The notes under the pieces: model-generated
The model's input: only the letters and a program-made list of their open reading frames with translations
Database searches by the model: none
What the model was told of the DNA's origin: nothing
Shown: piece after piece, positions 1-7,541 of the stretch
Position numbering within the stretch: the first letter of the stretch is position 1
How the letters are laid out: each line of letters begins with the position of its first letter
Assembly: GCA_900556585.1 (NCBI GenBank)
Contig: USPD01000032.1
Span: forward strand, 1 to 9,626
Direction: 5' to 3'
Length of the DNA stretch: 9,626 nt
Source: an uncultured Eggerthella sp.
GTDB lineage: Bacteria; Actinomycetota; Coriobacteriia; Coriobacteriales; Eggerthellaceae
Position numbers and translations under genes: made by a program

Positions 1-102
1 CCAACCACAGCAGCAACCAACGTCGCAGCCTGATTTCCAACCACAGCAGCAACCAACGTCGCAGCCTGATTTCCAACCACAGCAGCAACCAGCATCTCAG
101 GC
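1..102 (+). repeat. 36-bp in-frame tandem repeat, two perfect copies plus a decayed third
   Basis: Positions 1-36 and 37-72 are identical. The third copy begins at 73, matches for 19 bases, then diverges up to about 102. The period is 12 codons, so copy number can change without breaking the frame. The array continues to the window edge, so more copies may lie upstream. It encodes the Pro/Gln-rich cytoplasmic tail of the surface protein. Confidence 0.9.
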
Positions 103-1042
103 ACAATCTGGTTTTCAGTATCAACAACCAGGCTTCCAGTCACAATCACAGCAACCTGGCACCCCTCACCCCATTCCCCAACCGCAACAGCCAGGCACAT
201 CACAACAACCCACTCCTGTACCGTCCAAACAAAAAACCCATCGCGGTTGCATAATCGGAGCCATTGTTGCAATAGTGCTTGTTATTGTTTTAGGCATTGC
301 AGGATGCGTTGCTCTTACAGGAATAGTATCCTCGGCGCTAAACAATTCGAATGATGACTACCGATACTTTTCTGTTCCAGAACAGCCTTCCATCCCAAAT
401 TTCCCCGACAACCCAGATATTGCTCTAAACAACGAATACTTTCGCCATGCTTTTGATTTAACAGGCAACGCTTCACTTTCTAATGAAGACCTAGCTACTA
501 TAAAGAAAACTTATTTTCCTAACCAATCAGGCCAACCCAACAATAAAAACCAATATTCTGACGGCTTGTATTACATAGGAACTGATATTCCTGCTGGTGG
601 TTACTGGTTTAGTGGCAGTGATACTGATCTTTCATATTTCTTTGTTCTGACCCCCAGTGAAAATGACAACGTTTATGACGTCACCCATATGAATGGTTAC
701 TATGGCCATAACCTCATAGAGGTTAAAGACGGACAGGTTCTTGTAGTAGCAAACAACGGCACCATGCAACCATTAAGTTCATTCAACGAAACGTTCAGCT
801 CGCCCTACGGAAGCGGCACCTACCGAGTAGGAACCGATATCCCCGCAGGAACATACCAACTGATCCTAGGAGACGCAAACGACTATAGCGCCTGTTACAT
901 TATGCGTGATTTAGAATACTCAGAAGACAGCTATTTGAATGAGTTGTATTACATTAGTGGTGATGAGCCTGGTGAGATCACCTTAGAAGAAGGGACATAC
1001 GTAGAGCTTTACAACATGTCTATGACATCCTTAACAACATAG
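2..1042 (+). CDS. Surface protein with P/Q-rich cytoplasmic tail, one TM helix and two GTDIPAG modules (5' end missing)
   Basis: The frame is open from the window edge, so the true start lies upstream; the 346 residues seen are the C-terminal part. Residues 1-82 are very rich in Pro and Gln and open with a 12-residue unit QPQQQPTSQPDF that is repeated. A basic stretch (KQKTHRGC) precedes a hydrophobic helix at about residues 83-109, predicting N-inside, C-outside topology. The exposed part has two related modules at about 184-254 and 270-341. Each contains (Y)xxGTDIPAGxY, at 578-604 and 830-856, followed by aromatic and acidic beta-type sequence and a 'G-[QT]-x-V' segment. Such modules are common in secreted or anchored proteins of Actinomycetota and Firmicutes, but I know of no assigned function. 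GTG at 275 could start a shorter frame, but it lies inside the membrane helix and is not the real start. Module and topology are fairly sure; role is unknown. Confidence 0.8.
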   Translation, partial: QPQQQPTSQPDFQPQQQPTSQPDFQPQQQPASQAQSGFQYQQPGFQSQSQQPGTPHPIPQPQQPGTSQQPTPVPSKQKTHRGCIIGAIVAIVLVIVLGIAGCVALTGIVSSALNNSNDDYRYFSVPEQPSIPNFPDNPDIALNNEYFRHAFDLTGNASLSNEDLATIKKTYFPNQSGQPNNKNQYSDGLYYIGTDIPAGGYWFSGSDTDLSYFFVLTPSENDNVYDVTHMNGYYGHNLIEVKDGQVLVVANNGTMQPLSSFNETFSSPYGSGTYRVGTDIPAGTYQLILGDANDYSACYIMRDLEYSEDSYLNELYYISGDEPGEITLEEGTYVELYNMSMTSLTT

Positions 1043-1056
1043 GCTCAAATCCTTCA

Positions 1057-4000
1057 CTACTTCGTATCTTTTTCCTCAAATAAGCCACGAATATAAGCAA
1101 ACACATGAGAAAGCATACCTGGGTCATCGGGGCTTTCTTCAGTGTTTTTAGGAACAAACACACGCAGTGGTACCGTCATCTTTTTCTTATCAGCCAAGTA
1201 TCTTCCTGCTTTTCTGCGCAATGCTGATGCCTGACTTTTCGAAAGTGTAATAGGCTCTAACGTAAGCTTGCCACCCGATACTGAAATCAAATGAATGCCA
1301 CGTTCGTTTGCAAATGCTTTCAAACGCGCCTTTTCAATTTGATTGATTGCAGCTTGAGGCATTTCAGGATGCCTGGACAATAGATCTTGATAAATATCCT
1401 CAACAGCATCAAGCGTATCAGCGCTGGCAATTTTGCGATAATACAGCACGCGTTCGTCCGCATCAGGCAGGTATTCTTCGGGAAAATACGTGTGACCTGG
1501 TATATTAATCACAATGTCCGATAAAGCAGGAGGCAAATATTCCGTGCTAGACGTATTGCCCTCACGCGTCATATTAACGGCCGTTGCCAGCATTTGCGCA
1601 AACAAGTCAAAACCAACGGCAGACATATTACCGCTCTGCTCAGCACCCAATAAACTACCAGCACCACGAATTTCTAAGTCACGCATAGCCACCCGCATAC
1701 CGCTTCCCAGCTCAGTATGCTCATTCAGTGCCGTCAAACGAGCCATGGCTTCTTCAGTCATGGTTATGTTATCGGGAAACAAGAAATATGCGTACGCCTG
1801 AGTTGAAGATCTTCCAACACGGCCTTTAAGCTGATACATTTGCGCCAAACCAAGACGCTGGGAATCCTCAATAATAAGCGTATTAGTATGGGGATTATCA
1901 ATACCACTTTCAATAATAGTAGTCGCCACCAATACGTCCAATTCGCCTGCGGAAAAATCTTCCATGACATGCTCAAGCTGCTCTTTTGTCATTTTGCCAT
2001 GAGCAACACCAATTCGAGCCTCACCTGCGGCAGCATGAACGCGCTGAACCGCTTCATCAATAGAACGCACACGATTACTTACGTAATACACCTGACCCTT
2101 GCGTGATAGTTCTCTACGAATAGCATCACTCACCAAATCAGGATCCCATTCCCCCACATGCACTTTCACTGGACGGCGATCATCAGGTGGCGTCAAAATC
2201 AAGCTCATATCGCGAACACCTGACAGTCCCATCTGCATAGTACGCGGAATAGGTGTTGCAGAAAGGGTGAGTACATCAATAGATTCGCGCATGTTTTTCA
2301 GCTGTTCCTTATGCCCTACGCCAAAGCGCTGTTCTTCGTCGATGATAACCAGACCTAAATCATGAGGATTAACATCACGCGAAAGCAAACGATGCGTGCC
2401 AACCAACACGGCAACTTTACCACTAGCAAAATCTTCTAAAGCCTGCTTTTGCTGCGCAGGCGTGCGAAAACGCGAAAGTACCTCTACGCGCACTTTAAAA
2501 GGCGCAAAACGCTCAGAAAATGTTGAATAATGCTGCTGCGCAAGAATAGTTGTTGGACACAGCACCATAACCTGCTTATTGTCTTGCGTTGCCTTAAAAG
2601 CCGCACGCAACGCAACTTCTGTTTTACCAAAGCCAACATCACCACACACAAGCCTGTCCATAGGATGAGGTGACTGCATATCTGCCTTAATATCTGCAAT
2701 AGCTGCTAGCTGATCGGGCGTCTCTTGATACGGGAAACTTTCTTCCATTTCGCGCTGCCAAGGAGTGTCTTCGCTATAGCGGTACCCCTTCGTTGCCGCA
2801 CGACGGGTATACACATCCACCAAGTCAAACGCAAGTTTCTTTGTTGCTTTGCGTGCCTTCGTTAACGCACGCGACCAATCGGACGTATTTAAGCGTGTTA
2901 AACGCGGTGATGAACCTTCAGGGCCGACATAACGAGTCACTCGATCAAGCTGCTCTACTGGAACATATAACTTATCCCCTTCGGCATATTCAAGCAGCAA
3001 ATAATCACGCTCCGAACCGCCTACATCCTGGCGAACAATGTCGCGGAAAAACGCCACGCCATGAGCAGCATGAACCACATAGTCACCCGGTTTATAGGGG
3101 AAGGTTATTTCTGTCACGTCAACACGCGAACGCTTACGCGTTGCCATAGATCCTTGCGTATCCGCCAAAGAAACCAACGCCATTTTCGCAGCAGGAAAAA
3201 TCATACCAAGCGGAATATCCACATCCACTATATTCACCTGGCCACGACGCAATTTGGCGCTTTCGTCACCTACAACATCAAGCACTTCATTAATAGGAAT
3301 ACCTAAATCAACCAACGCCAGTTTGATTTCCTGACGTGCACGAAAATGCGGTACCGAAAATACTACCGTGAAGCCCGCTTCTGCCAATGAACGCAAACGC
3401 CCGTAGAGTTTTTCTGGATCGCCCGCAACTTCTACGCGCTTAACCACTAATTCACTATCAAGCTCAACTCCCACACGCATAATAGATACATAGGTAGCGC
3501 GAGGATTGCTCCCAAAATTAAGCTCAGTTGCTGTAGCGAATACATCATGAACAGGAATTGAAGTGCCCTGTGCCAATTTCGCATATTCATCAAGCGCATG
3601 CTGAGCGTCATCAAAAAGCGAGCGAGGCTCAATCAATACCGTCAAGGCCTTTTTTGGCAAATAATCACCTACTGTTGTAGCATCTTGCAAAATGTAGGCC
3701 GAAAGTACATCGGGAAGTTCTTTTGAGTCATCTTCAATGCGCTCAAGTAATTCGCGCATCTCTTTATTGGTGCCAGCACGTTTTGCAATATCGCGCTGAG
3801 CCTTTCGCAACACTGCAGTATCATTACTGAATTCGCGAACAGGAAATATTTCAATTTCAGACAGCGAAGAAATAGTTTGTCCTGTTGAAGGCAAGAATCT
3901 GCGAATTTCATCCAGCTCATCACCAAAGAAATCACAACGAACTGGATAGGGCAAATTGCCAGGATAAATATCAATAGCGCCACCCTGCAAACAAAATGTC

Positions 4001-4545
4001 CCTGGTCCATCAAGCTGACCGGCATTGTCATACCCCATGCTTACTAGCACATCTGCCAAATCTTCGAAGCTTTCAACAAGTCCTTGAGGGTGCTCAGACA
4101 AATCAACACCCTGCTTTAAAACTAGTGGCTTAGCAATTTCATCTTTCGGTGCCGCAATTTTGCGCAAAAGCGCACGAGCGGACGCAACCACAATAATAGG
4201 CTTGCCCGATTGCAGCGCCCACAACGCTTCGAGTCGCATGCCATGCAAACGGGGCTGCAATGGAGCATCTAATGCAAATGGATTTCCTTCATAATCTGCG
4301 AAGCGCAACACGCGTTCTTCGCCCACAAAAGCACCAACATTGCGAGCAAATGTATCTGCAGCATCTTCGCCTGCCGTAACTACAAGAGTTGTGCATGGAT
4401 TCTCTACAAAACGCGCCGCAACTAAAAAAGGGCGCGCCGATGAAGCAACGCCAATAACCGCATCTTCGCGATTGTCCATTTTTTCCCACGCTTCAGCGAG
4501 CGCATGAGATTTTTTAAGAGTTGCTGAAAGCATATCTATAAGCAT
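1057..4545 (-). CDS. mfd: Transcription-repair coupling factor Mfd
   Basis: ATP-driven DNA translocase that recognises RNA polymerase stalled at a lesion, displaces it and recruits UvrA to start strand-specific excision repair. The 1162 residues match the usual full length (E. coli about 1148). The UvrB-like N-terminal module lies at about 30-350 (FADYEGNPF near 82), and its helicase function is degenerate as is normal. The RNA polymerase interaction domain is at about 484-545 (KPGDYVVHAAHGV near 485). The RecG-like motor has Walker A GDVGFGKT at 635-642, the DEEQ box at 736-739, SATPIPRT at 762-769, IIESGID near 877 and GRVGRS at 908-913. The TRCF C-terminal domain fills about 1000-1110. The ATG start has an AAGGA Shine-Dalgarno element about 5 nt upstream; another Met at residue 5 lacks this spacing. 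The gene converges on the surface protein gene (14 bp between stop codons) and diverges from nth. Confidence 0.98.
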   Translation of the reverse strand: MLIDMLSATLKKSHALAEAWEKMDNREDAVIGVASSARPFLVAARFVENPCTTLVVTAGEDAADTFARNVGAFVGEERVLRFADYEGNPFALDAPLQPRLHGMRLEALWALQSGKPIIVVASARALLRKIAAPKDEIAKPLVLKQGVDLSEHPQGLVESFEDLADVLVSMGYDNAGQLDGPGTFCLQGGAIDIYPGNLPYPVRCDFFGDELDEIRRFLPSTGQTISSLSEIEIFPVREFSNDTAVLRKAQRDIAKRAGTNKEMRELLERIEDDSKELPDVLSAYILQDATTVGDYLPKKALTVLIEPRSLFDDAQHALDEYAKLAQGTSIPVHDVFATATELNFGSNPRATYVSIMRVGVELDSELVVKRVEVAGDPEKLYGRLRSLAEAGFTVVFSVPHFRARQEIKLALVDLGIPINEVLDVVGDESAKLRRGQVNIVDVDIPLGMIFPAAKMALVSLADTQGSMATRKRSRVDVTEITFPYKPGDYVVHAAHGVAFFRDIVRQDVGGSERDYLLLEYAEGDKLYVPVEQLDRVTRYVGPEGSSPRLTRLNTSDWSRALTKARKATKKLAFDLVDVYTRRAATKGYRYSEDTPWQREMEESFPYQETPDQLAAIADIKADMQSPHPMDRLVCGDVGFGKTEVALRAAFKATQDNKQVMVLCPTTILAQQHYSTFSERFAPFKVRVEVLSRFRTPAQQKQALEDFASGKVAVLVGTHRLLSRDVNPHDLGLVIIDEEQRFGVGHKEQLKNMRESIDVLTLSATPIPRTMQMGLSGVRDMSLILTPPDDRRPVKVHVGEWDPDLVSDAIRRELSRKGQVYYVSNRVRSIDEAVQRVHAAAGEARIGVAHGKMTKEQLEHVMEDFSAGELDVLVATTIIESGIDNPHTNTLIIEDSQRLGLAQMYQLKGRVGRSSTQAYAYFLFPDNITMTEEAMARLTALNEHTELGSGMRVAMRDLEIRGAGSLLGAEQSGNMSAVGFDLFAQMLATAVNMTREGNTSSTEYLPPALSDIVINIPGHTYFPEEYLPDADERVLYYRKIASADTLDAVEDIYQDLLSRHPEMPQAAINQIEKARLKAFANERGIHLISVSGGKLTLEPITLSKSQASALRRKAGRYLADKKKMTVPLRVFVPKNTEESPDDPGMLSHVFAYIRGLFEEKDTK

Positions 4546-4655
4546 TGTGTATCCTTCATAAGTATTACGGATCTTTCACAAGGTTTGTATTTCGTTTGCA
4601 GCACACGGGCGCTTGCGTTAGGCTACCAAATAATTACGCAACCAAGGAAGACAGT
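4546..4655. promoter_or_regulatory. Divergent mfd/nth intergenic region
   Basis: These 110 bp must carry the promoters for both repair genes unless they are read from elsewhere. I cannot pick a convincing -35/-10 pair on either strand. An interrupted inverted repeat, TTGCGT (4613-4618) and ACGCAA (4636-4641) with a 17-nt spacer, lies just before the nth Shine-Dalgarno site. It could be an operator, or an mRNA hairpin close to the ribosome site. Confidence 0.4.
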
Positions 4656-5321
4656 ATGGCACGAGAAAAGATTGCAGACAAACGCGCACGCGCCTTAGCC
4701 GTTGCCGATCGTATGAATAATTATTACGGTCAGGCAGAATGCGCCCTTAACTATACCAGTCCTTTTACGTTAACTATTGCGGTTCTATTATCCGCCCAAA
4801 CAACCGATGCGGGAGTAAATAAAGTAACTCCTATTTTGTTCGATAAGTACGGAACACCAGAAGCAATGGCACAAGCCGACGTCGAAGACGTTATGAACAT
4901 TATTCACTCCATAGGTTTTTATCGCAACAAAGCCAAAAACTGCATTGCCACCGCTCAGATGATAATGTCTGACTTCGGCGGAGAAGTTCCTCATACCATG
5001 GAGGAATTACAGCGCTTACCTGGCGTTGGAAGAAAAACCGCCAACATCGTGTTAAACGAAGCCTTTGGCATCGTAGAAGGAATTGCAGTCGATACCCACG
5101 TATTTCGTATAGCTCATATTCTAAAATTTGCAGGACCTTCAGCAGATACTCCTGCAAAAACCGAAGAAGCTCTACTAAGACTTTATCCTCAAAAATATTG
5201 GAAGCCAATTAACCATCAATGGGTTTTGTTTGGCCGCGAATTTTGTATTGCTCGTCGCCCTCGCTGCACACAGTGCTTCATTTCTGATTTATGTCCCAAC
5301 GCGCCAAAAGAAAATACTTAA
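4656..5321 (+). CDS. nth: Endonuclease III, DNA glycosylase/AP lyase
   Basis: Base-excision repair enzyme that removes oxidised pyrimidines and cleaves the abasic site by beta-elimination. The protein has 221 residues (E. coli 211). The helix-hairpin-helix is LPGVGRKTAN (121-130) with catalytic Lys127; the catalytic Asp is D146 in AVDTHVFR. The C-terminal [4Fe-4S] loop has Cys197, 204, 207 and 213 with the family spacing C-X6-C-X2-C-X5-C. I chose ATG 4656 because AAGGAAG sits 5 nt upstream and the first residues (MAREKIADKRARALAVADRM) fit the family. An in-frame TTG at 4545 would add 37 residues with no resemblance to Nth and would overlap the mfd start codon. It is divergent from mfd; the next gene on the same strand begins 143 bp downstream. 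All key residues are present. Confidence 0.97.
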   Translation: MAREKIADKRARALAVADRMNNYYGQAECALNYTSPFTLTIAVLLSAQTTDAGVNKVTPILFDKYGTPEAMAQADVEDVMNIIHSIGFYRNKAKNCIATAQMIMSDFGGEVPHTMEELQRLPGVGRKTANIVLNEAFGIVEGIAVDTHVFRIAHILKFAGPSADTPAKTEEALLRLYPQKYWKPINHQWVLFGREFCIARRPRCTQCFISDLCPNAPKENT

Positions 5322-5464
5322 AAAGACCGCTCCACAGAACGATAACAAACAATGTCAACCAGTCTGCTATGCTTTTAAAGGGTTTATTTTTTAGTATCTA
5401 CCTGCATAAATGCCGTTTTCCCAAACAATAGGATTGTGCAGTTGTATACGCTTTGGGAGGGATA
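5322..5464 (+). promoter_or_regulatory. Leader of the LysR-type gene: T-N11-A dyad and possible RBS-masking hairpin
   Basis: This 143-bp gap carries two noteworthy signals. At 5374-5386 is a TTTAAAGGGTTTA element with the T-N11-A layout of LysR-type operators and an internal dyad TAAA-GGG-TTTA. Its complement shares 12 bp with the L-serine dehydratase upstream region. Nearer the gene, TTTTCCCAAA (5416-5425) can pair with TTTGGGAGGG (5452-5461), seven Watson-Crick and three G-U pairs, and the second arm contains the Shine-Dalgarno site. I find no clear terminator for nth here and no strong -35/-10 pair. Confidence 0.4.
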
Positions 5465-6367
5465 ATGAACCTAGCTCATTTAAAATACTTCGTTACTCTT
5501 GCGGATCAAGAACATTTTGCAAATACTGCAAGATCATTAGGTATTGCGCGCTCAACCCTTTCTTTAGCAATATCACGCTTAGAGGATGATTTACATGCAC
5601 CGCTTTTTCATAAGAACGGTAGTAATTTTGAATTAACTCCTTATGGTAAAGAATTTTATCGCTATGCTTCTTTGGCATTAAAAAACATAGAAACAGGTCT
5701 TGATAAAGTGCAGTCTATGCTAAACGACCGAACAGAAACACTTCGTATAGGTGTACCCTTCACTATCCAAAGTGAAGATTGGACCCGTCAGGTACGTGCC
5801 TTCCGAAATGAAGCTGATCCTACATTAACCGTAAAAGTAATACAAGGCTTCAGCGAAGGCTTACTTAATGATTTAGCGGCTGGTATTTTAGACGTGGTTT
5901 TTGCAGCAAAACTAAGCAATGCCCCAGAAGGGCTGGAATTCACTCCCTACTGGTCACAGCAATTAGTTGTTGCTGTAAATAAAGACAATCCTTTAGCGCA
6001 GCGTTCTAGTATTTCTCTTGCGGAATTGAAAAACAAACATATTATTTCGTACGCACAAGGATGCCCTCCCCACGATGAAATAATGGCCTGCGTAGAAGGC
6101 TATGACCTAGATATTGAAGAAGCATTCAGAGAAGAAATTACCATCTGCTCTATGATTTCCGCTGATGAATCAACACTAGCTTTTGTTGACTATTCTTTTT
6201 TAGTAGGTGCCTTCAACGATGTTGTATGCATTCCAATTGATGAGGTTCCGCAAGACTTCCATAAGTTGTACTTAATCCATAGAAGCGATGACATGATGGC
6301 GCCAGGACAACGTCATTTTATTGAATTTATGAACGATCACCCTATTGCTCCTGCACATCTCTCGTAG
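5465..6367 (+). CDS. LysR-type transcriptional regulator, target unknown
   Basis: A 300-residue protein of the usual LysR length. The N-terminal winged helix-turn-helix spans about residues 1-60: MNLAHLKYFVTLADQEHFANTA is a typical first helix region, followed by the recognition segment around ARSTLSLAISRLEDDL and the wing ending LTPYGKEFY. A linker helix covers about 62-90, and the periplasmic-binding-protein-like effector domain starts near LRIGVPF (about 92) and runs to about 290. ATG 5465 is chosen because GGGAGG lies directly upstream; a TTG at 5453 is inside that ribosome site. Such regulators usually bind T-N11-A dyads and often autoregulate. The gene does not have the usual divergent LysR target next to it, since nth upstream is co-directional and the gene downstream is convergent. 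The effector is not predictable from the sequence. Confidence 0.93.
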   Translation: MNLAHLKYFVTLADQEHFANTARSLGIARSTLSLAISRLEDDLHAPLFHKNGSNFELTPYGKEFYRYASLALKNIETGLDKVQSMLNDRTETLRIGVPFTIQSEDWTRQVRAFRNEADPTLTVKVIQGFSEGLLNDLAAGILDVVFAAKLSNAPEGLEFTPYWSQQLVVAVNKDNPLAQRSSISLAELKNKHIISYAQGCPPHDEIMACVEGYDLDIEEAFREEITICSMISADESTLAFVDYSFLVGAFNDVVCIPIDEVPQDFHKLYLIHRSDDMMAPGQRHFIEFMNDHPIAPAHLS

Positions 6368-6474
6368 ATTACCAGCATCTTTCGCAGAGTACGCCGCACA
6401 TTTCCGCATATATCAACGCACTTATTATGGTGTGCTAATGTGTTCCTGAAGCGTATCGACGCAAGTTACACAGA
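6368..6474. other. Convergent intergenic gap
   Basis: Separates the LysR-type gene from the convergent protease gene. Only weak hairpins can be drawn (for example GCGT/ACGC near 6451-6462) and none has a T-rich tail on either strand, so I call no terminator. AGTACGCCGCACA at 6387-6399 resembles, in 10 of 13 positions, the direct repeat found upstream of the membrane protein and serine dehydratase genes. Confidence 0.4.
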
Positions 6475-7080
6475 TTACCCTAGCTGATTAAGAGGCTTGC
6501 CATCTTTGCGAGCAATACTGCAGCCTCGGCGCGAAAGTTCAGCAATTACTGTTTCGGCCAAAAATGGCATGCGTTCTTTCACTTTAGGAGTAAGTCCTTC
6601 AACAAATTCAACAGGCTCCAGATTTTCTACTTGCATACCAAAGCACAAACCCTCAGCCTCAAAGCCAAGCATGGTTGCCGCATCAAACAAATCTGCAAGT
6701 TTCAATTCGTGTAACGAAGTACGCGCGCCAGCTGCACGAGCAATATCATAAGGTTCATAACGAAATACCGTTCCGGGTTCTGCATCAGTACCATCCACAG
6801 CATCAACCGTAATAAGCAGATCATATTCATTGACCTTGGAAACCATATCAAGCGTCATGCAGCCAACATCAAACATATCGACCGTAGATTGAACCATAGA
6901 TGAAGTTGCTGCTTTTGAGGTTGCCACTCGTTCCGAAGAAGGATGCACGTTCGCAGGAACTTCATTCGCAGACGTTTCGTTTCCAAAATTATAATTCTCA
7001 ACAATATAGTCATACACTGCTGGTCCAATACCATCATCCAGCATCAAACGATTGCCTACAAAAAAAACTGCAATACGCAT
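6475..7080 (-). CDS. NiFe-hydrogenase maturation endopeptidase (M52, HybD/HyaD/HycI-like)
   Basis: Proteases of this family bind the nickel in an immature NiFe-hydrogenase large subunit and cut off its C-terminal tail. This protein has 201 residues, while HybD has about 164. It opens MRIAVFFVGNRLMLDDGIGP, matching the G-N-x-L-x-x-D-[DE]-G core, with metal ligand Asp16; the other ligands are Asp93 (TVDAVDG) and His124 (SLHELKLADL). The LEP...GLTP signature near 154-165 is also present. Residues about 34-66 are an extra Ser/Thr/Ala/Asn-rich stretch absent from HybD. I chose ATG at 7080; an upstream ATG at 7176 would add 32 residues with no family match and overlap the preceding gene. The start is 5 nt past the stop of the upstream membrane protein gene, and a GGGAG motif inside that gene's end can serve as ribosome site, so the two are probably coupled. 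No hydrogenase subunit is in the window, so the substrate is unknown. Confidence 0.88.
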   Translation of the reverse strand: MRIAVFFVGNRLMLDDGIGPAVYDYIVENYNFGNETSANEVPANVHPSSERVATSKAATSSMVQSTVDMFDVGCMTLDMVSKVNEYDLLITVDAVDGTDAEPGTVFRYEPYDIARAAGARTSLHELKLADLFDAATMLGFEAEGLCFGMQVENLEPVEFVEGLTPKVKERMPFLAETVIAELSRRGCSIARKDGKPLNQLG

Positions 7081-7085
7081 ATGAA

Positions 7086-7541
7086 TTATGCTCCCATCGT
7101 AGGACGAATAACTAGATTGTAATAAGTTGCTAAAGCCAACATTACCGCCGCTAGAATAGCCATAGCAATTGCCCAAATAACTTGACGCTTTCGATACTGT
7201 TCTTTAGTTCTACCACGATTTAAATCACGATGAAGCGCATATACCTGCGATGCACGCGCAAAAATAACTGTCACCCCTGCCAAGACTACTCCAGCAATAA
7301 TTGAAAGCACAATAGAAAGTGGCTGAGGATTTTCATATGCCCCATAAAACAGATTATCTAAAAGAAGCCACGCAGGATAATACAAAATAGTAATCCAAAT
7401 ACCATGAGCAGGACCCCAAATGGGAGGCATAAATAATGCTCCTAGATTAATTGGGGGCAATCCCTTTAAAGATACCTCTTCAACCGAAACCTCAGTATTA
7501 GTATCCCGTTTAGTATCAGTACGTCTACTTGAGTTACTCAC
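7086..7541 (-). CDS. Small multi-pass membrane protein of unknown function, cotranscribed with the M52 protease gene
   Basis: I do not recognise a characterised family. From GTG 7541 the protein has 151 residues: a polar, charged N-terminus (1-27); a conserved-looking segment PPINLGALFMPPIWGPAHGI (29-48) running into a hydrophobic stretch (about 44-66); a clear helix at about 74-97; a strongly basic loop (about 104-119, RDLNRGRTKEQYRKRQ); and a last helix at about 121-144. The basic loop between the last two helices should be cytoplasmic. The N-L-G-A-x-F-x-x-P-I-W-G-x-x-H/N-G-x-W pattern resembles a short motif I recall from small Trp-rich membrane proteins, without known function. The start is uncertain: GTG 7541 has AAAGGTAG 4 nt upstream and gives an ordinary N-terminus; ATG 7556 and TTG 7613 lack a good ribosome site. 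The gene is first in a two-gene unit, so a role with the protease or a membrane-bound hydrogenase is possible but unproven. Confidence 0.72.
   Translation of the reverse strand: MSNSSRRTDTKRDTNTEVSVEEVSLKGLPPINLGALFMPPIWGPAHGIWITILYYPAWLLLDNLFYGAYENPQPLSIVLSIIAGVVLAGVTVIFARASQVYALHRDLNRGRTKEQYRKRQVIWAIAMAILAAVMLALATYYNLVIRPTMGA

Noticed and set aside
1..102. 36-bp repeats suggestive of a CRISPR array by length
   Set aside because: The copies abut with no spacers, and the period is exactly 12 codons of an open frame that continues into a membrane protein.
293..304. Lipobox-like IAGC suggesting a lipoprotein
   Set aside because: The cysteine sits in the middle of a transmembrane helix after a long P/Q-rich tail, not after a short signal peptide.
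275..1042. GTG 275 as the start of the surface protein
   Set aside because: It falls inside the hydrophobic helix, has no ribosome site, and the frame is open all the way to the window edge.
1043..1086. GGCT/AGCC pairing as a bidirectional terminator between the surface protein gene and mfd
   Set aside because: Only four pairs, about 37 nt apart, and reaching into mfd coding sequence.
1514..3306. Several plus-strand frames of 80-118 codons inside mfd
   Set aside because: They lie antisense to a highly conserved gene, have no family features and no ribosome sites.
4545..4655. Upstream TTG start for nth
   Set aside because: The added 37 residues do not resemble endonuclease III; ATG 4656 has a strong ribosome site and matches the family.
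7081..7176. Upstream ATG (7176) start for the maturation protease
   Set aside because: It would place 32 unrelated residues before the conserved MRIxVxxVGN start and overlap the preceding gene's last 90 bases.
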